The position numbers and the translations under genes are program-made. Below the pieces are notes generated by a model that was not told the origin of the DNA, did not search any database, and worked only from the letters and a program-made list of their open reading frames with translations. Source: Breviolum minutum Mf 1.05b.01 (lineage: Eukaryota; Sar; Dinophyceae; Suessiales; Symbiodiniaceae). Taken from it: DNA of 64,000 nt. The stretch spans positions 1-64,000 of the forward strand of contig DF241006.1 in the NCBI GenBank assembly GCA_000507305.1, read 5' to 3'. Below, in pieces: positions 10,465-21,170 of the stretch (its first letter is position 1; every line of letters starts with the position of its first letter).

Positions 10465-11268
10465 ATGGCCGCCATGCCTCGCGATGTGAAAGTGAAGACC
10501 TTGGAAGGTGGTGTGGTCACCGTTGAAGTCATGCCAACTAACACCATTAAAGAATTGAAGGCAATGCTTCATGAACAGAAGCGTTGTGAAGATCCCATTG
10601 AGCGACAAATCCTCATAGTAAAGGTCCTGGCCGACGGATTGTCAGTAGATGATGATCAGACACTTGAGTCTGCGGGGCTGTTGCATGACGAATCCGAAGT
10701 GACTGTCATTTACTGCAGAAACGAAGTTGAAGCAGCAACAAAAGAGGCAATCCATGCAGAGGGCCTTCTGCAAGTCAACATCCCGTCTTCTCTCCAGGAA
10801 ATTCCTCTTGCAGCCTTTGAAGGGTGCAATCAGGTAGTGAAGGTGAAAATTCCGGAGTCTCTGACCGTTATTGGGGAATATGCCTTTGCAGATTGCAAGT
10901 ATTTGGCAAGCATCACAATCCCTAAGTCGGTGACGGCCATTGGGAGAGGTGCCTTTGCAAATTGCCATTCATTGAAGAGCATCACTATCCCTCAGTCTGT
11001 GACGGCCATTGGCGAGTATGCCTTTTCATTTTGCAGGTATTTGACAAGCATCACTATCCCCGAGTCAGTGACCGCCATTGGGGCGTATGCCTTTGAAAAT
11101 TGCAGTTCTTTGGAAAGCATCACTATCCCGGAGTCTGTGACGGTTATTGGACAGGGTGCCTTTGAAGGTTGCAGATCTTTGAAAAGCATCACTATCCCTG
11201 AGTCTTTGAGGGAGAATGGCCGGCGTGCCTTTGATGGCAAGCTGCAAGCTATAATACGGCATGTTTGA
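10465..11268 (+). CDS. Ubiquitin-like domain plus BspA-type leucine-rich repeat protein, copy 1
   Basis: Intronless 267-residue protein. Residues 4-80 resemble a ubiquitin-like beta-grasp domain: an opening strand VKVKTLEGG, a central helix around NTIKELKAML, and an end pattern DDDQTLESAGLLHDESEVTV that matches the ubiquitin-family layout of loop, helix and last strand. No C-terminal di-glycine follows, so it is not a conjugated ubiquitin. From about residue 112 run six full 23-residue BspA/LRR_5 repeats of the form IGxxAFxxCxSLxSITIPESV, plus a degenerate seventh ending AIIRHV. I chose ATG 10465 (gccgccATGGcc); an upstream extension starts only with GTG. Such repeats usually mediate protein binding; the substrate is unknown. 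No signal peptide or membrane segment, so probably cytosolic. Paralogue of 21171-22181. Confidence 0.85.
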   Translation: MAAMPRDVKVKTLEGGVVTVEVMPTNTIKELKAMLHEQKRCEDPIERQILIVKVLADGLSVDDDQTLESAGLLHDESEVTVIYCRNEVEAATKEAIHAEGLLQVNIPSSLQEIPLAAFEGCNQVVKVKIPESLTVIGEYAFADCKYLASITIPKSVTAIGRGAFANCHSLKSITIPQSVTAIGEYAFSFCRYLTSITIPESVTAIGAYAFENCSSLESITIPESVTVIGQGAFEGCRSLKSITIPESLRENGRRAFDGKLQAIIRHV

Positions 11269-12026
11269 TGGTGTTTGTTTGTTGCAACTGTTGCAACTTC
11301 CGTTTTCAAGTTTGAATTGGCTTACATGGGCCAATGCCTTCCTAGTGATCAAAGTTATATCACAATCATCTCGAACTCGCAGGACAAAGAAAAGAGCGGA
11401 CAAAACAAAACTCCAGAAATGGAAAACGTGACCCCCGAAAAGGGTTTCTTGGCCTCTTTTTCTCTTGAGACTTAGATGTTGGTCTGGGTGAAGCTCCTTA
11501 GTGACACTGGCATTGGCACAATAACCGCGGATGTTGTCCAAGACATTGGGATCCATGGTGTGTTGAAAAACATCATTCCTAATGGGCCTTAAAAATGATG
11601 GGTTTCATCATTTTCATCAGATGTTTTGAGGGGGGAAACATTCAATACGTTTTGTCCAATCTCAATGAACCGGTGTAGCTTTGGCTTGTGAGTTCCCGAA
11701 CATACTAGCAGGTGTGAGTTTTTCAATATGATGAAAGTTGATTAAGTCATTTAAGTCAAAGTCCAAAGTCCTGTTGAATGCAATGTTGGGAGACTCCCCT
11801 TGAACTCTTCAGACAACTTATGTGTAGTGTGTATGTATTTTGTATGATTGTATACTGTATACTGTATACATTAAATACCATATATCATATATTGGTGTAA
11901 ATAATCTTATATGCACATGGGTGACTTACAGGTAGGTGGTATATCGGTACACCCCTCAAATATCACCACCCCGCAGTTGCACACCTGTTTCTGTCTACAA
12001 CCCTCGAAGGTTTTTAATTCCTTTAG

Positions 12027-12162
12027 TCCCAAGGTTTGTTTTTCCCTGATGGTTTTGGGTCTAAACATATTTTTCCCGCCGGGTCGGAAATGGAACGTGG
12101 TGGTGGTTTCATTTTGTATTCAATGCATTCCGGGAGACGCTGTGTTTTTCCTCATAAACTGG
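12027..12162 (+). CDS. Putative exon with two membrane segments
   Basis: TTAATTCCTTTAG precedes 1 + 45 codons to AACTGG/GTGCAT. The product has a hydrophobic VCFSLMVLGLNIFF, a short basic loop PPGRK, and a second hydrophobic stretch WNVVVVSFCIQCIPGDAVFF. Typical of a multi-pass membrane protein; family unknown. Confidence 0.4.
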
Positions 12163-12306
12163 GTGCATTGATTCTGCGAATTCTTTCATCCTGCTGGGGG
12201 TTTGTTTTTTTTAAATGTTTTTACCTCAACAGCAAGCTAGTTTCCAAAAAAAAACAGTTATCCTCCAGTGGGTGCTTTTTTTGATTGAATTTGCTTATTC
12301 CTACAG

Positions 12307-12388
12307 CGGCGTTGAAATTTTACGCGCTGGTTTCTCTTGTGTCACATCTTTGGACACGGGTTACATTACAGCTTTCGACATGTGTGAA
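12307..12388 (+). CDS. Putative exon
   Basis: ATTCCTACAG precedes GVEILRAGFSCVTSLDTGYI and on, ending GTGAA/GTATGT, or five bases earlier at GTGAAG. The sequence just after holds the single undetermined base of the window (12398). Confidence 0.35.
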
Positions 12389-12434
12389 GTATGTACCNAT
12401 GTACCGAAGCAGTCCATCACCCCAATTTTGAAGA

Positions 12435-12660
12435 TTCAATTCGTGTTTTTGTTGGGTTTGTCTCAAACCTCGAAAAAACTCCTGATGTGGGGCTAAATCT
12501 GAAAAACATATGGATGTGGCTCTTTGGCCTGTGGGACCCCTGAAGCTCGTTTTGGATATTCCACTACTCATGGGAGTTTGTCAGATTTTGAGGCCATTGG
12601 TAGCAACAAAAATATCCGAAAACCTCCATGAAGATTCACAGGGTATATACATCTTGGATG
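12435..12660 (+). other. Exon-like island open in three frames
   Basis: All three plus frames stay open for 30-55 codons with protein-like composition (one has MDVALWPVGPLKLVLDIPLL). Probably coding, but a frame cannot be chosen and a sequencing indel is possible. Confidence 0.3.
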
Positions 12661-13043
12661 TTTTTTAAAGGTAAATGCTAAGAGATAGTTTAGAAAAGGT
12701 TACAAAATTGAAAACCAAAGGTCATTTTGGATATCCAGCTGTTAAAATGTGATGGGATGTTAATGGATGTTATCAATCTTTTTGTTCAAGTTTTCATATT
12801 CCCGTCCAGTGGCACACGGAAGCCTTTCGAGAGGACAAATGCTGGAAAAAACGAGATATTCTGCCATGTTTCCGCTGATGTTTTTAATGAACCTTTGATT
12901 TTTTGATTATACACACATACATATATATATATGTATATATATATATATTCAGGTGTTTCAATCAATTTTTTGGTGTTTCATCTCAAAATCATGGGACCAA
13001 AATAACTCACAAAAAATGGATCCCACCACGTTTTTGGTGTCAG

Positions 13044-13152
13044 GCACCGGTGGAAGTCTATGGACCTTTACCTTTGGAAGAATTGGGTGATGCTGGCAGC
13101 CAATTGGGGGGAAAGTTACGTCTGAAACCCTTCAAGAGCGATGTGTTACTGG
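13044..13152 (+). CDS. Putative exon abutting a family A-type start
   Basis: TTTTTGGTGTCAG precedes 36 codons plus one base (APVEVYGPLPLEELGDAGSQ...) and is followed directly by GTGGTGGTTTCAAATGG, the family A left end. If real, an introner supplies the donor. Confidence 0.4.
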
Positions 13153-13268
13153 GTGGTGGTTTCAAATGGTCCTTGAATAGGAGGTTACTAACCAAATCCT
13201 TTCATAATCCCGATATAAACCAGCAAATCCCTTTGTAATCCTTGTAATTCCTTGTAGTTCCTATATAA

Positions 13269-13374
13269 TCTGGGTGGTTGGTTTGAAACATTGTTTATTT
13301 TCACCCAAACCTTGGGGAAATGATCCAATTTGACGAACATAGTTTTCAAATGGGTTGGTTCAACCACCCTCTAG
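13269..13374. mobile_element. Family A introner-like element
   Basis: TGGGTGGTTGGTTTGAAAC at the left, GATCCAATTTGACGAACAT inside, and GGTTCAACCACCCTCTAG at the right; the left CTAG is lost. Confidence 0.65.
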
Positions 13375-13556
13375 GTTAGTTTCAGGGAGTGGTGTCGAAA
13401 CAACAAGTAAAGAGCAGGAAACATGGGGACAAAGAAGTTCGTGAAAAAACAGGTTTTCTACGATGAACCAACGAATCAATCTTCGGAAACCCGTGAAAAT
13501 CACGGAAAATGAATAGGAAACTCTGTAAGGATGATCATCCTTTAGTCATCAATCTA

Positions 13557-13671
13557 TGGGTGTTTCCAAAAATAAGGGTACCCCAAAACGGATGGTGAAA
13601 ATAATGGAAAACCCTTGTTAATCCATGGATGAGTTGGGGGGAAAATCACTATTTTGGGAAACCTTCCTATA
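13557..13671. mobile_element. Family D palindromic element, diverged
   Basis: GGGTGTTTCCAAAAATAAGG at the left and CACTATTTTGGGAAACCTTC at the right. Confidence 0.6.
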
Positions 13672-14324
13672 GTGTTTTTTGTGTGGGTTTTTGTGGAATC
13701 CTTTCCCAACTCCCCAAGTGATACTCCCGATGTTGATGGTTTACAAGAAATCCCACATGGGCATCAGGACCAAGCTTGGTCCATTAAAAATCCCTACCAA
13801 ATTACAAGGCTCTAAGTATACATTCCATGCAGGTGATCGCTGGATATGGAAAAATCGTCAAGTTGACAACTGACTCGAAATTTGCTGATTTAGGTTTCGG
13901 GGTTGAAACCTTTGATTGCAAATGGATACTGTGACATCAAGGGTGGTGGTTTTTCAATGTTTTTTCAAATATTTTTAACAAACCTCCAAAAAGTGGACAT
14001 GTGAAATATAGAATTATTTTACGGCCAACAAAAATGCGAGACTGTCATTCATTTCGTTTCCGACCATGGAGCAAGGACATTCAACAAACAAGCCGAGGTA
14101 CTTGTAGATATCCATGAACTGATGGTGTGATTCAAATTTCTTTTCCACGGTAATTTATAATGATTATGATCTGGCATGTATCGAATACATATCAAGATTT
14201 TCAGAAACCACCAGAGAAACAAGAACAACAAACATCAAATGATTGCCCATCATTTTATGATATTTTACCACATTTTTGAATGGTCCAATGATTGCTGAAT
14301 TTGTTGATGAAATAAATTTTGCAG

Positions 14325-14449
14325 TACCTGACACTACAAAAAGCCCTTGGAAAATTCGTGGGTACCGGACATCAAGTTGGTGCGACATTCTTCTCGATCG
14401 CAGCTATGCTGATGTTTGGATTGATCGAGTTAAGTGAGTTGGTAGCCAG
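14325..14449 (+). CDS. Putative exon with a membrane helix
   Basis: AATAAATTTTGCAG precedes 41 codons plus two bases ending GCCAG/GTATTC. The product includes GHQVGATFFSIAAMLMFGLI, hydrophobic. Both splice sites are good. Confidence 0.45.
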
Positions 14450-14585
14450 GTATTCAGAAGGAAAAAGTCAGGGACTCAGTTTGTCAAGTTTTGAATCTTC
14501 CAGTTCGTAATGGGTCAGATAATGGGTGTATCTGGACTTTGAGAACATGGAGAAATATTTTAACAACAAAAAGTTAACAGTATAC

Positions 14586-14683
14586 CCATAGGATCCATGG
14601 GACTGGTATATTTACCCTACATTTACCATAAAAATCAACCATCCATGTAAGTCAATATTCCAGTCCCATGGATGGTATGCGAT
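14586..14683. mobile_element. Family B palindromic element
   Basis: CCCATAGGATCCATGGGACT at the left, ATTCCAGTCCCATGGATGG at the right, centre CATAAAAATCAACC. Confidence 0.75.
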
Positions 14684-15671
14684 ATGATGTATAACATATA
14701 TTGCTCTACCTTTTCAGGTCCCCCATCCCCACCACCCCCAATGTGAGCCAGCTCAGTATGGACTGGAACAGCTCCCCCGTGTTCCGTGTGTTTGGGGTGA
14801 GCTGGCAGGCCTTGGACTGGATTGTATATATGTATATTTGCATATGACAATGACATAATACATATATATATATATAATCCTGGAACCCAAATGACCCTTG
14901 TTTTGATAGGAAAAGGCCTTGTTTTAGGGGGTTGACCTTCAAAAATAGAGGTCATTGGGGTTCCAGGATTATATATACTGTACATATTATAGAGATATAG
15001 ATATCTTATAATTCCAATGAAAGGCAAGATGTTCGACTGCGACCATATCGATTCTAGGCATCCACACACCTTTTCTAAAAACCGACCGGAAGGGTGTGTG
15101 CGCCAACGAATCATAGATACTGAGATTTGCTTACAAAACATCTGTCAAGGAACTTGCCGTGTTATAAACTTATTGTGAATCACCGTCAACAAATGTTACA
15201 GGCTGATACATGTAAAAATCACTACTTGAAACTCAAATTCACCAGCCAAACAGCAAGGGCTTATTGGATGCACCCATCAATAGTGTACCCACGGAGATTC
15301 TCAGAATATTCTCAGAATCCTTCAAGATTCCTAAGAATTCGTATCCATGCACATATGGTAGTGCTGCTGCATAAGGATTTGCAATAGGTGCTATGTTAGT
15401 GTACATTACGTCATGGGAACTGTCCGGAATTTTCAACCCCTTCCAACAATTTGGAAAGATGAGTCAGATAAATTGATACTACCAGAGTGGTGTGACACTT
15501 CAATCACGAAAACATCCCACTTGTATATACTGTTAGATACTTGCTTAACAACTGTTTTTATTATATAAACAATTCTTATTGGAATAAGTTCACCTATAGG
15601 GAAAATTGCTTTAAAAATCCTATGGTTATGAGCCACAAGCCCCCCCGGGGCTAGTGAACCTTCCCCCCCCC

Positions 15672-15780
15672 CGTGGGAAGATCCGTCGATCGGATCGAGG
15701 CCACCTCCTTCTTACAGGAAGGGCAACAACAACAGGCAGCACAGGCGGCCGAAACCATCCGTCCGTTGTTTTTTTTACCG
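15672..15780 (+). CDS. Exon-like island with Gln-rich segment
   Basis: G+C-rich and open as SVDRIEATSFLQEGQQQQAA followed by QAAETIRPLFF. Boundaries are not resolved; a C-run lies just upstream. Confidence 0.3.
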
Positions 15781-17092
15781 GATCATCCCGTAGGATCCAG
15801 GGCCTGCAGGGCTGATTTTTTTATGGTAAATGTTGATGTTGGCAAATATACCATACAATACATGGATCCCTATGATGTATGGCTAATTCAAAGAACCAAG
15901 GTTTGATATTCCTTGGATCTACGTACCCAGGAAGGGTGACTAAATGAAGCTTGGTAAAGGTTTCCTACTAAGGGAATCCTGGGTAGGCGGGTAAATCCAG
16001 GATTTTTCCAGCTTCGATTTCGGAATCATTGGCCGTGTGCTGCAGGGCAACCCGGTTTCCTGCAATTGCATTTGCTGAGGCGGAAGAACTGAGTGGTGTG
16101 ACATACCCAGACGCTCAAATGTAGGCGAATAGACCATACATTGAGTGTCTGGTATATTATCATTATTTGCCAAATGAACTATGACATGCCAGATGCCTCA
16201 AATTTTGTGAAATTTTTGGTTGGCTAAGAGGAATTCTCATGATGTTTTGACACTTTCGAAACCGGTGACAGACCTCAATAAGCATAAATCTAGAATGATA
16301 GATCATAGATCATGATTGCTTGAGGGATCTTTCAACCTGGGACATGTCTACTATACGTTTTGTTTTCAAATTTTACTGTACCTTCATGAAAACTGTAAGA
16401 CATGCAGTGATCATGCACATATGGGATTTTGCACGGGGACTCACAAAATACTGTAGAAAACAACGATACCGAAAACCTATACCATAGAGAAAACCATTCA
16501 AAAGGATAGGGGGCTCACTGTTTTTGCCAATGTTTTTTCGAAGAACGACAATTTTCTGACCTAATTGGCAACCTGTTTTGGCTTGGACGTAATTGTATAG
16601 GCTAGCGTGTTGGTGGACAAAGGATCGCTCGTGTAGTTTGTTTCATCTACCCTGAGAATCTCGGACAATTATGAGAATCCCGTCAACAATTGAATGGGAC
16701 CTTACCAACGGAGCCCGTTCCGTAAGTTGCTAGAGCTACAGTATTAGATACTCAGGTTTGAAGGTCTGTTCAGTAGGCTCCTGTTGGAGATTTCTTGAAA
16801 TAAATATTTGTTCCAAAACATGGACCTTGGCTTCAAATCTTAATTAGGTATCAATTATAAACTTAGGTCATACCAGAGCTGCAGATTCCTAGTGACCGAA
16901 ATTCTGAAAGAGATGTACCATTTTTTCCCCCGAGTTCACTAGCATTGCTCGAAAACCCTACCACGAATGAATCAAGATGTATAAATTTCCTATGGAAAAA
17001 ATGGGGGTACAGTATTTTTTCCAGCCATCGTCGGTCATGTGTTACCAGGCTCGGGAGGGTTTTGTACCGGTTGAGTTTGGGTTATGCTCAAA
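15781..17092. other. No gene recognised
   Basis: A family B fragment at about 15787-15880 and A+T-rich sequence without a convincing exon. Confidence 0.3.
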
Positions 17093-17200
17093 CCCATAGG
17101 ATCCATGTTATAGTATATTTACCATATATTTACCTACATTTACCATGAATTTAAGCCAAAATGTAGGTAAATATATACCAATCCCATGGATGGTATGGGA
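17093..17200. mobile_element. Family B palindromic element
   Basis: CCCATAGGATCCATGTTATA at the left and CCAATCCCATGGATGGTATG at the right, with an inner ACCTACATTTACC / ATGTAGGTAAATAT pair. Confidence 0.75.
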
Positions 17201-17354
17201 AATCTCCTTATTCACCTTGCGAGATTTTCAAATGAATTCTCAACGCTTCGTGAGGTGCTTTTGGTCTATAAATTGAAGGTATGAAGCCCCACAACGAACT
17301 ACGACGAAGATTTTCTAAATGAACGTGGTCTATTTTTACCTACATTTTATGGAT

Positions 17355-17467
17355 ACCCTAGGCATCCAGTCATATTCTCAGATGATGATTAGGGTGTCCA
17401 ATCACCTCCTCAAGATAGTATTTAGGTTCCATTACCATTCTCAGAAGGTGAGCCAGGATCCCTAGGG
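17355..17467. mobile_element. Family H palindromic element, copy 2
   Basis: CCCTAGGCATCCAGTCATAT at the left and GGTGAGCCAGGATCCCTAGG at the right; the internal GATGATGATTAGGGTGTCC matches 2848. Confidence 0.75.
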
Positions 17468-17636
17468 ATAGTTTAAGGGGGTAAATGTAGATAAGTCATA
17501 CATTGAGTGTTTGGGTATGTGAAAGTGCCCAAAAGGTGTATCACTTAATATCATATCTTGATTCGTCAATTTTGAGTGATAGTTTGGGTTTAGCCTTGGC
17601 CGTCTAGCCTGTCAAACAGTAGGTGCTTTCATTTAC

Positions 17637-17774
17637 CCTAGGCTTCCAAACTACCCGAAAGACCTTCTGAGAAGGTATTTGGAAGACCAGGGCTATATGT
17701 TTCAAAAACTTAACTATTTAGGAGAAGATTCCGATTTTTGATTCATATTTTTGCCAATGGTTTCAAACCACCAG
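17637..17774. mobile_element. Composite element: family G arm joined to family A right end
   Basis: A short family G palindrome (CCCTAGGCTTCCAAAC ... GTATTTGGAAGACCAGGG) runs into CAAAAACTTAACTATTTAGG and then GGTTTCAAACCACCAG, which is the family A right terminus. The same join occurs at 19766. Confidence 0.55.
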
Positions 17775-17819
17775 CTCGAAATATGAATTGTTTGCCCATT
17801 TTTATGACAGACGGTCCCT

Positions 17820-18025
17820 CAGTTCTTCACTTGCCAACGTCAGTGGGACTGGGATACACCCAAACTACAGTCAATGAAACATGTCCCTGGATTTCATGGA
17901 AGCACTCTTGCTGCAGGTGGTGTTTGTCCAGCCAAGCTAGCATGTATGGTGTGCAGTCCTCGAGCAAAAAGATTGCCAGATCTTCTCTAGGCTTTCTGGT
18001 GTCGAACTTGGCTCGAGTTATATAG
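17820..18025. other. Exon-like island, strand unresolved
   Basis: Plus frames between CAAACTACAG and GCTGCAG/GTGGTG, and after TTTGTCCAG, are open. A minus frame (KPREDLAIFLLEDCTPYMLA) covers the same bases. G+C above background. Confidence 0.25.
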
Positions 18026-19072
18026 GGTCTAAACTCCAAAATATTTCCATACATTAGGGGATGGTCATCAACCCAATGGTACTGTAGGGGTAGAATGTAT
18101 GGGTTTATTTATGCCCATTTTAAGGATTCCTATTAAATGGTGTGATGAGTTTATCCCCAACAATAGGGAGTTTATTTTACCCTGGCAATAATATGATCAC
18201 CCATGGTGAAAGAAGCGCTGAAAGTAGTGGGATCTCTGGGCTGATTACATACACATCATAACCCTAATTACTTGCGAAGCTGCTAAGTATGAGGGTATAA
18301 TCCAAGTTAGACTCGTTTCAGCGATTGATTGGATGAAAGAGAGAGAGGTCTTGGAATTGCGTGCGAAAACACAAGTTTCATTGAACGATTCTGAGTGTTT
18401 TTGCAGATTGGATTTCGGAAAAAACACCATGACAAGAGACACAAGTTGATAAACACCTGTAGGTTGTTTCGGGTCAGAAAAGGAGCGGATTCAAGATTTG
18501 ATTCCTATTAAGTCACAGGTAAAAAGTCTTGATTTCGAGACATTTCTTGCTTGGTGCGGAACAATTGCCATTTGGTTGTTTGACAAAATCACCCATGGAT
18601 GCCCTGAGAATCTGATCAAAACTTCACTGGTCCACCAAGGTTTTTCAAGTGATGTGCCAAGTTCCAACCATTAATTAGTTGTTTTCACTCAAGCTGGTGG
18701 ACAGCCGTTTTTTTTCTTAGAGGGGGCAATACATATTTAGTATAAGAAAGCAAAGCATGCGTCTCTAAAGTTCAACTAGTTTCTATGATTTTCATGCTGA
18801 ATGAGATTTTCTCGATCGGTGTGAAAACATCCTGCTGAAACAGGTTACTCGGGTTGACTTCCGGCGAAATTATCGTTGAACTTTGGAACGAAATCCAAGG
18901 AAAACCCCCAGGTTTTTTTCAAACACAAATTTTGACCTCATCTTTTGTTGCGGTGTGCAAATAGGAGAAATTTTGAACTTGGAAACACGTTTTGTTTTTC
19001 AGTTCCAGTTTTGTCACTGCCATATTTGCTAAATTTTGCAGGGTGTACAAAACCATGTGAAGGGGCATAAGA

Positions 19073-19489
19073 CTACCCAAACCAAACTGTACAGGCAAAA
19101 AGTGTAGCAGGATTGAACCGCTGTTCACATGAAGGTGTGTCATTTCGTTTGAGTTGCAAAGAGATTAGGATGGAAAGGTGAGTTACTTGGCAGCTTTTGA
19201 AAATTATTGGTTTTGCTTGTTGACGTTTAAGATCAAGCATGCTTTCAGGACGCTTCACATAAGAAGAGGTCTTGATATATACCTCAAGCAACCCGTTTAC
19301 CTTTTCCATGTCGCAAAGCAACATGAGGCATGACTGCCTAAAGCCAAAAGAAGCAACTTCATGACTGCCTAGCATGAACATCTGTAAAGAATACATATGA
19401 TCTATGGATGGATTATCGGATTTTTGAACCCGAACTCTCCAAGCAACGACTGCTTCAGCAACATGTTCGACTTCGGCAAAGATAGTCAA
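19073..19489 (-). other. Minus-strand open frame of 138 codons, unrecognised
   Basis: Includes FAEVEHVAEAVVAWRVRVQK near its start. No family match that I recognise and no clear start context. Could be an exon or chance in a stretch with few stops. Confidence 0.2.
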
Positions 19490-19765
19490 CTAGTAAATTT
19501 TCTTAAAAAATCGGTCCAATTCCATACAACAAAACGGAGAAAAAAACAGGAGACAGTGACAGCCAGCCCAGCAGCTGGGTTTTATCAGTTTCCATTCCCA
19601 ACTGATGAAATCCGAAGCAAATAAAACACATGTTTTTGACACGTTTCAATTCCAAAAACCAATGATTTTTGTTCCTTAAGACTAGGATGAGAATGTTTGA
19701 CGTGTTTTCTCTGAGATATTTGGATGTTTGACCCAAAAACTCGCAAAAAGAAAAGACCAAACCTG

Positions 19766-19884
19766 AGAAAGTATTTGGAAGACTAGGGTTATATATACAG
19801 GTTTTTTCAAAAAAAACTATTTAGGGATTAGGGGAAGGTTCCCATGTTTGATTCATATTTTGCAAATGGCTTCAAAACCACCAG
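19766..19884. mobile_element. Composite G/A element, second copy
   Basis: GTATTTGGAAGACTAGGGTT, then AAAACTATTTAGGGATTAGG, then TTTGATTCATATTTTGCAAA and AAAACCACCAG, matching 17665-17774. Confidence 0.55.
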
Positions 19885-20913
19885 CAAAAAACACCTTTTT
19901 TTTCTTTGACCCGTCGATTCTTTCCGTCGCGATTCACGTCGTCGATGTGAAACAGCCAGCCAAACATGGCGTGGTCTCGATGTTCCAGGTCTCCTGAAAT
20001 GGATGGGTTTTTTGCCAGTGAAATTTAAGGTTTGGGGGAGCAACAGGTGTATATGATTATATATATTTATATTTAGATATACAATATATTCAATAACTAT
20101 GTGTCTTACATATAAGTAGAGTTGCATACAATATTTGTACAGTACACATGATTTGTACTAGTATCCTTATGAGTTTAACATGGCTTTCTTTCTGTTTTTC
20201 TATTGCTGAACGAGGATGTGGTTTCTGTTTTTGGCTGTTTGTCCTAAGCTTGATCCATAGCCATATTGAAGGTGAATTCTTTGTCCAAATCCAGCCAGAA
20301 AAAAACATGGTTGGTGGGGGTATCATATATAGGGGATGAAATACTACCCAGCTGTGCCAGAAATCATTATTTATGTTTTCCAAACAGCGTGGGTTCCAAA
20401 CACGAGTTTCCTTATCATAATACGACACTGCCACAAGACATTGCAAAATGGCATTGTGTTTTTGCTTTGAATCTTATTTGATCGCGACTTAGGAATGTTG
20501 AAGTTTACATTTGCGGGAGTCAGTGATAAACTTATGGCTGGTCCACCAACCCCCCTCTAACCTACCCCCCTAAGAAATATGAGTTTAACAACGCCTTGTT
20601 AAAGGAAACCAAAGCTTAACTTAATAAGCCCTGATCATAAAGTCACAAAGCCTTTTTTTTTTGGGGGGGGGGGGTAGGTGGACCAGCTATGACGATCGGA
20701 ATTTCCGTTGTGCATAGCGACCTAGAAGTTGACAAAACCAATGCAAAGACCACTGGATGTAACGCTATGGACCTACAAACACTTTAGTCGCATCACGTCA
20801 CACATGGTTCCCCAAAAAGGTAGTTTAGCAAGGGAATCCAATTTACTTCAATCAAAATCCAGGTTAGGTGCATATACATTTCACCAACACTTGTTTTTTA
20901 GTGATTGTTTTCA

Positions 20914-20951
20914 ATAACATGTGTGGCTCAAAGAGCTCTGTCTTTCATCAG
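20914..20951 (+). promoter_or_regulatory. Spliced-leader-like relic and trans-splice acceptor, copy 2
   Basis: TAACATGTGTGGCTCAAAG shares the block TGGCTCAA with the dinoflagellate spliced leader and aligns with the relic at 10349. It is followed by TCTTTCATCAG ending at 20951, the equivalent acceptor. Together the two copies retain most leader positions between them. Confidence 0.45.
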
Positions 20952-21170
20952 GTTTGCCAGCAGTTATGTGCATAGAAAACTGAAAAATCTTGCAGTACTT
21001 TCAGGAATCTTGGGCACTTCAGCAATCCCCTTGTGTTTAAAGTTAGGGAACCTCCAAATCAAATACAACTTGTGCATTTTAGTAGGGAAGCAGTGGATTT
21101 CAAGGCACCTCACATTTTGCAGACGCACGTCAACCTTCGACGATTTCTTGTTGAAGGTTTTCTGGCCGCC

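Larger units (their letters stand above)
9681..11440 (+). repeat. 1.8-kb segmental duplication, left copy
   Basis: Starts at the shared text TTTCCAAACAGCGTGGGTTCC and ends after AACGTGACCCCCGAAA. It holds about 780 bases of upstream sequence and the whole gene at 10465. Shared upstream landmarks include CATAATACGACACTGCCAC and the spliced-leader-like relic. The partner is 20371-22205. Confidence 0.85.

Noticed and set aside
21033..21170. 46-codon N-terminal extension of the second LRR gene
   Set aside because: Starts at GTG, is absent from copy 1, and lies in the inserted 5' UTR stretch.
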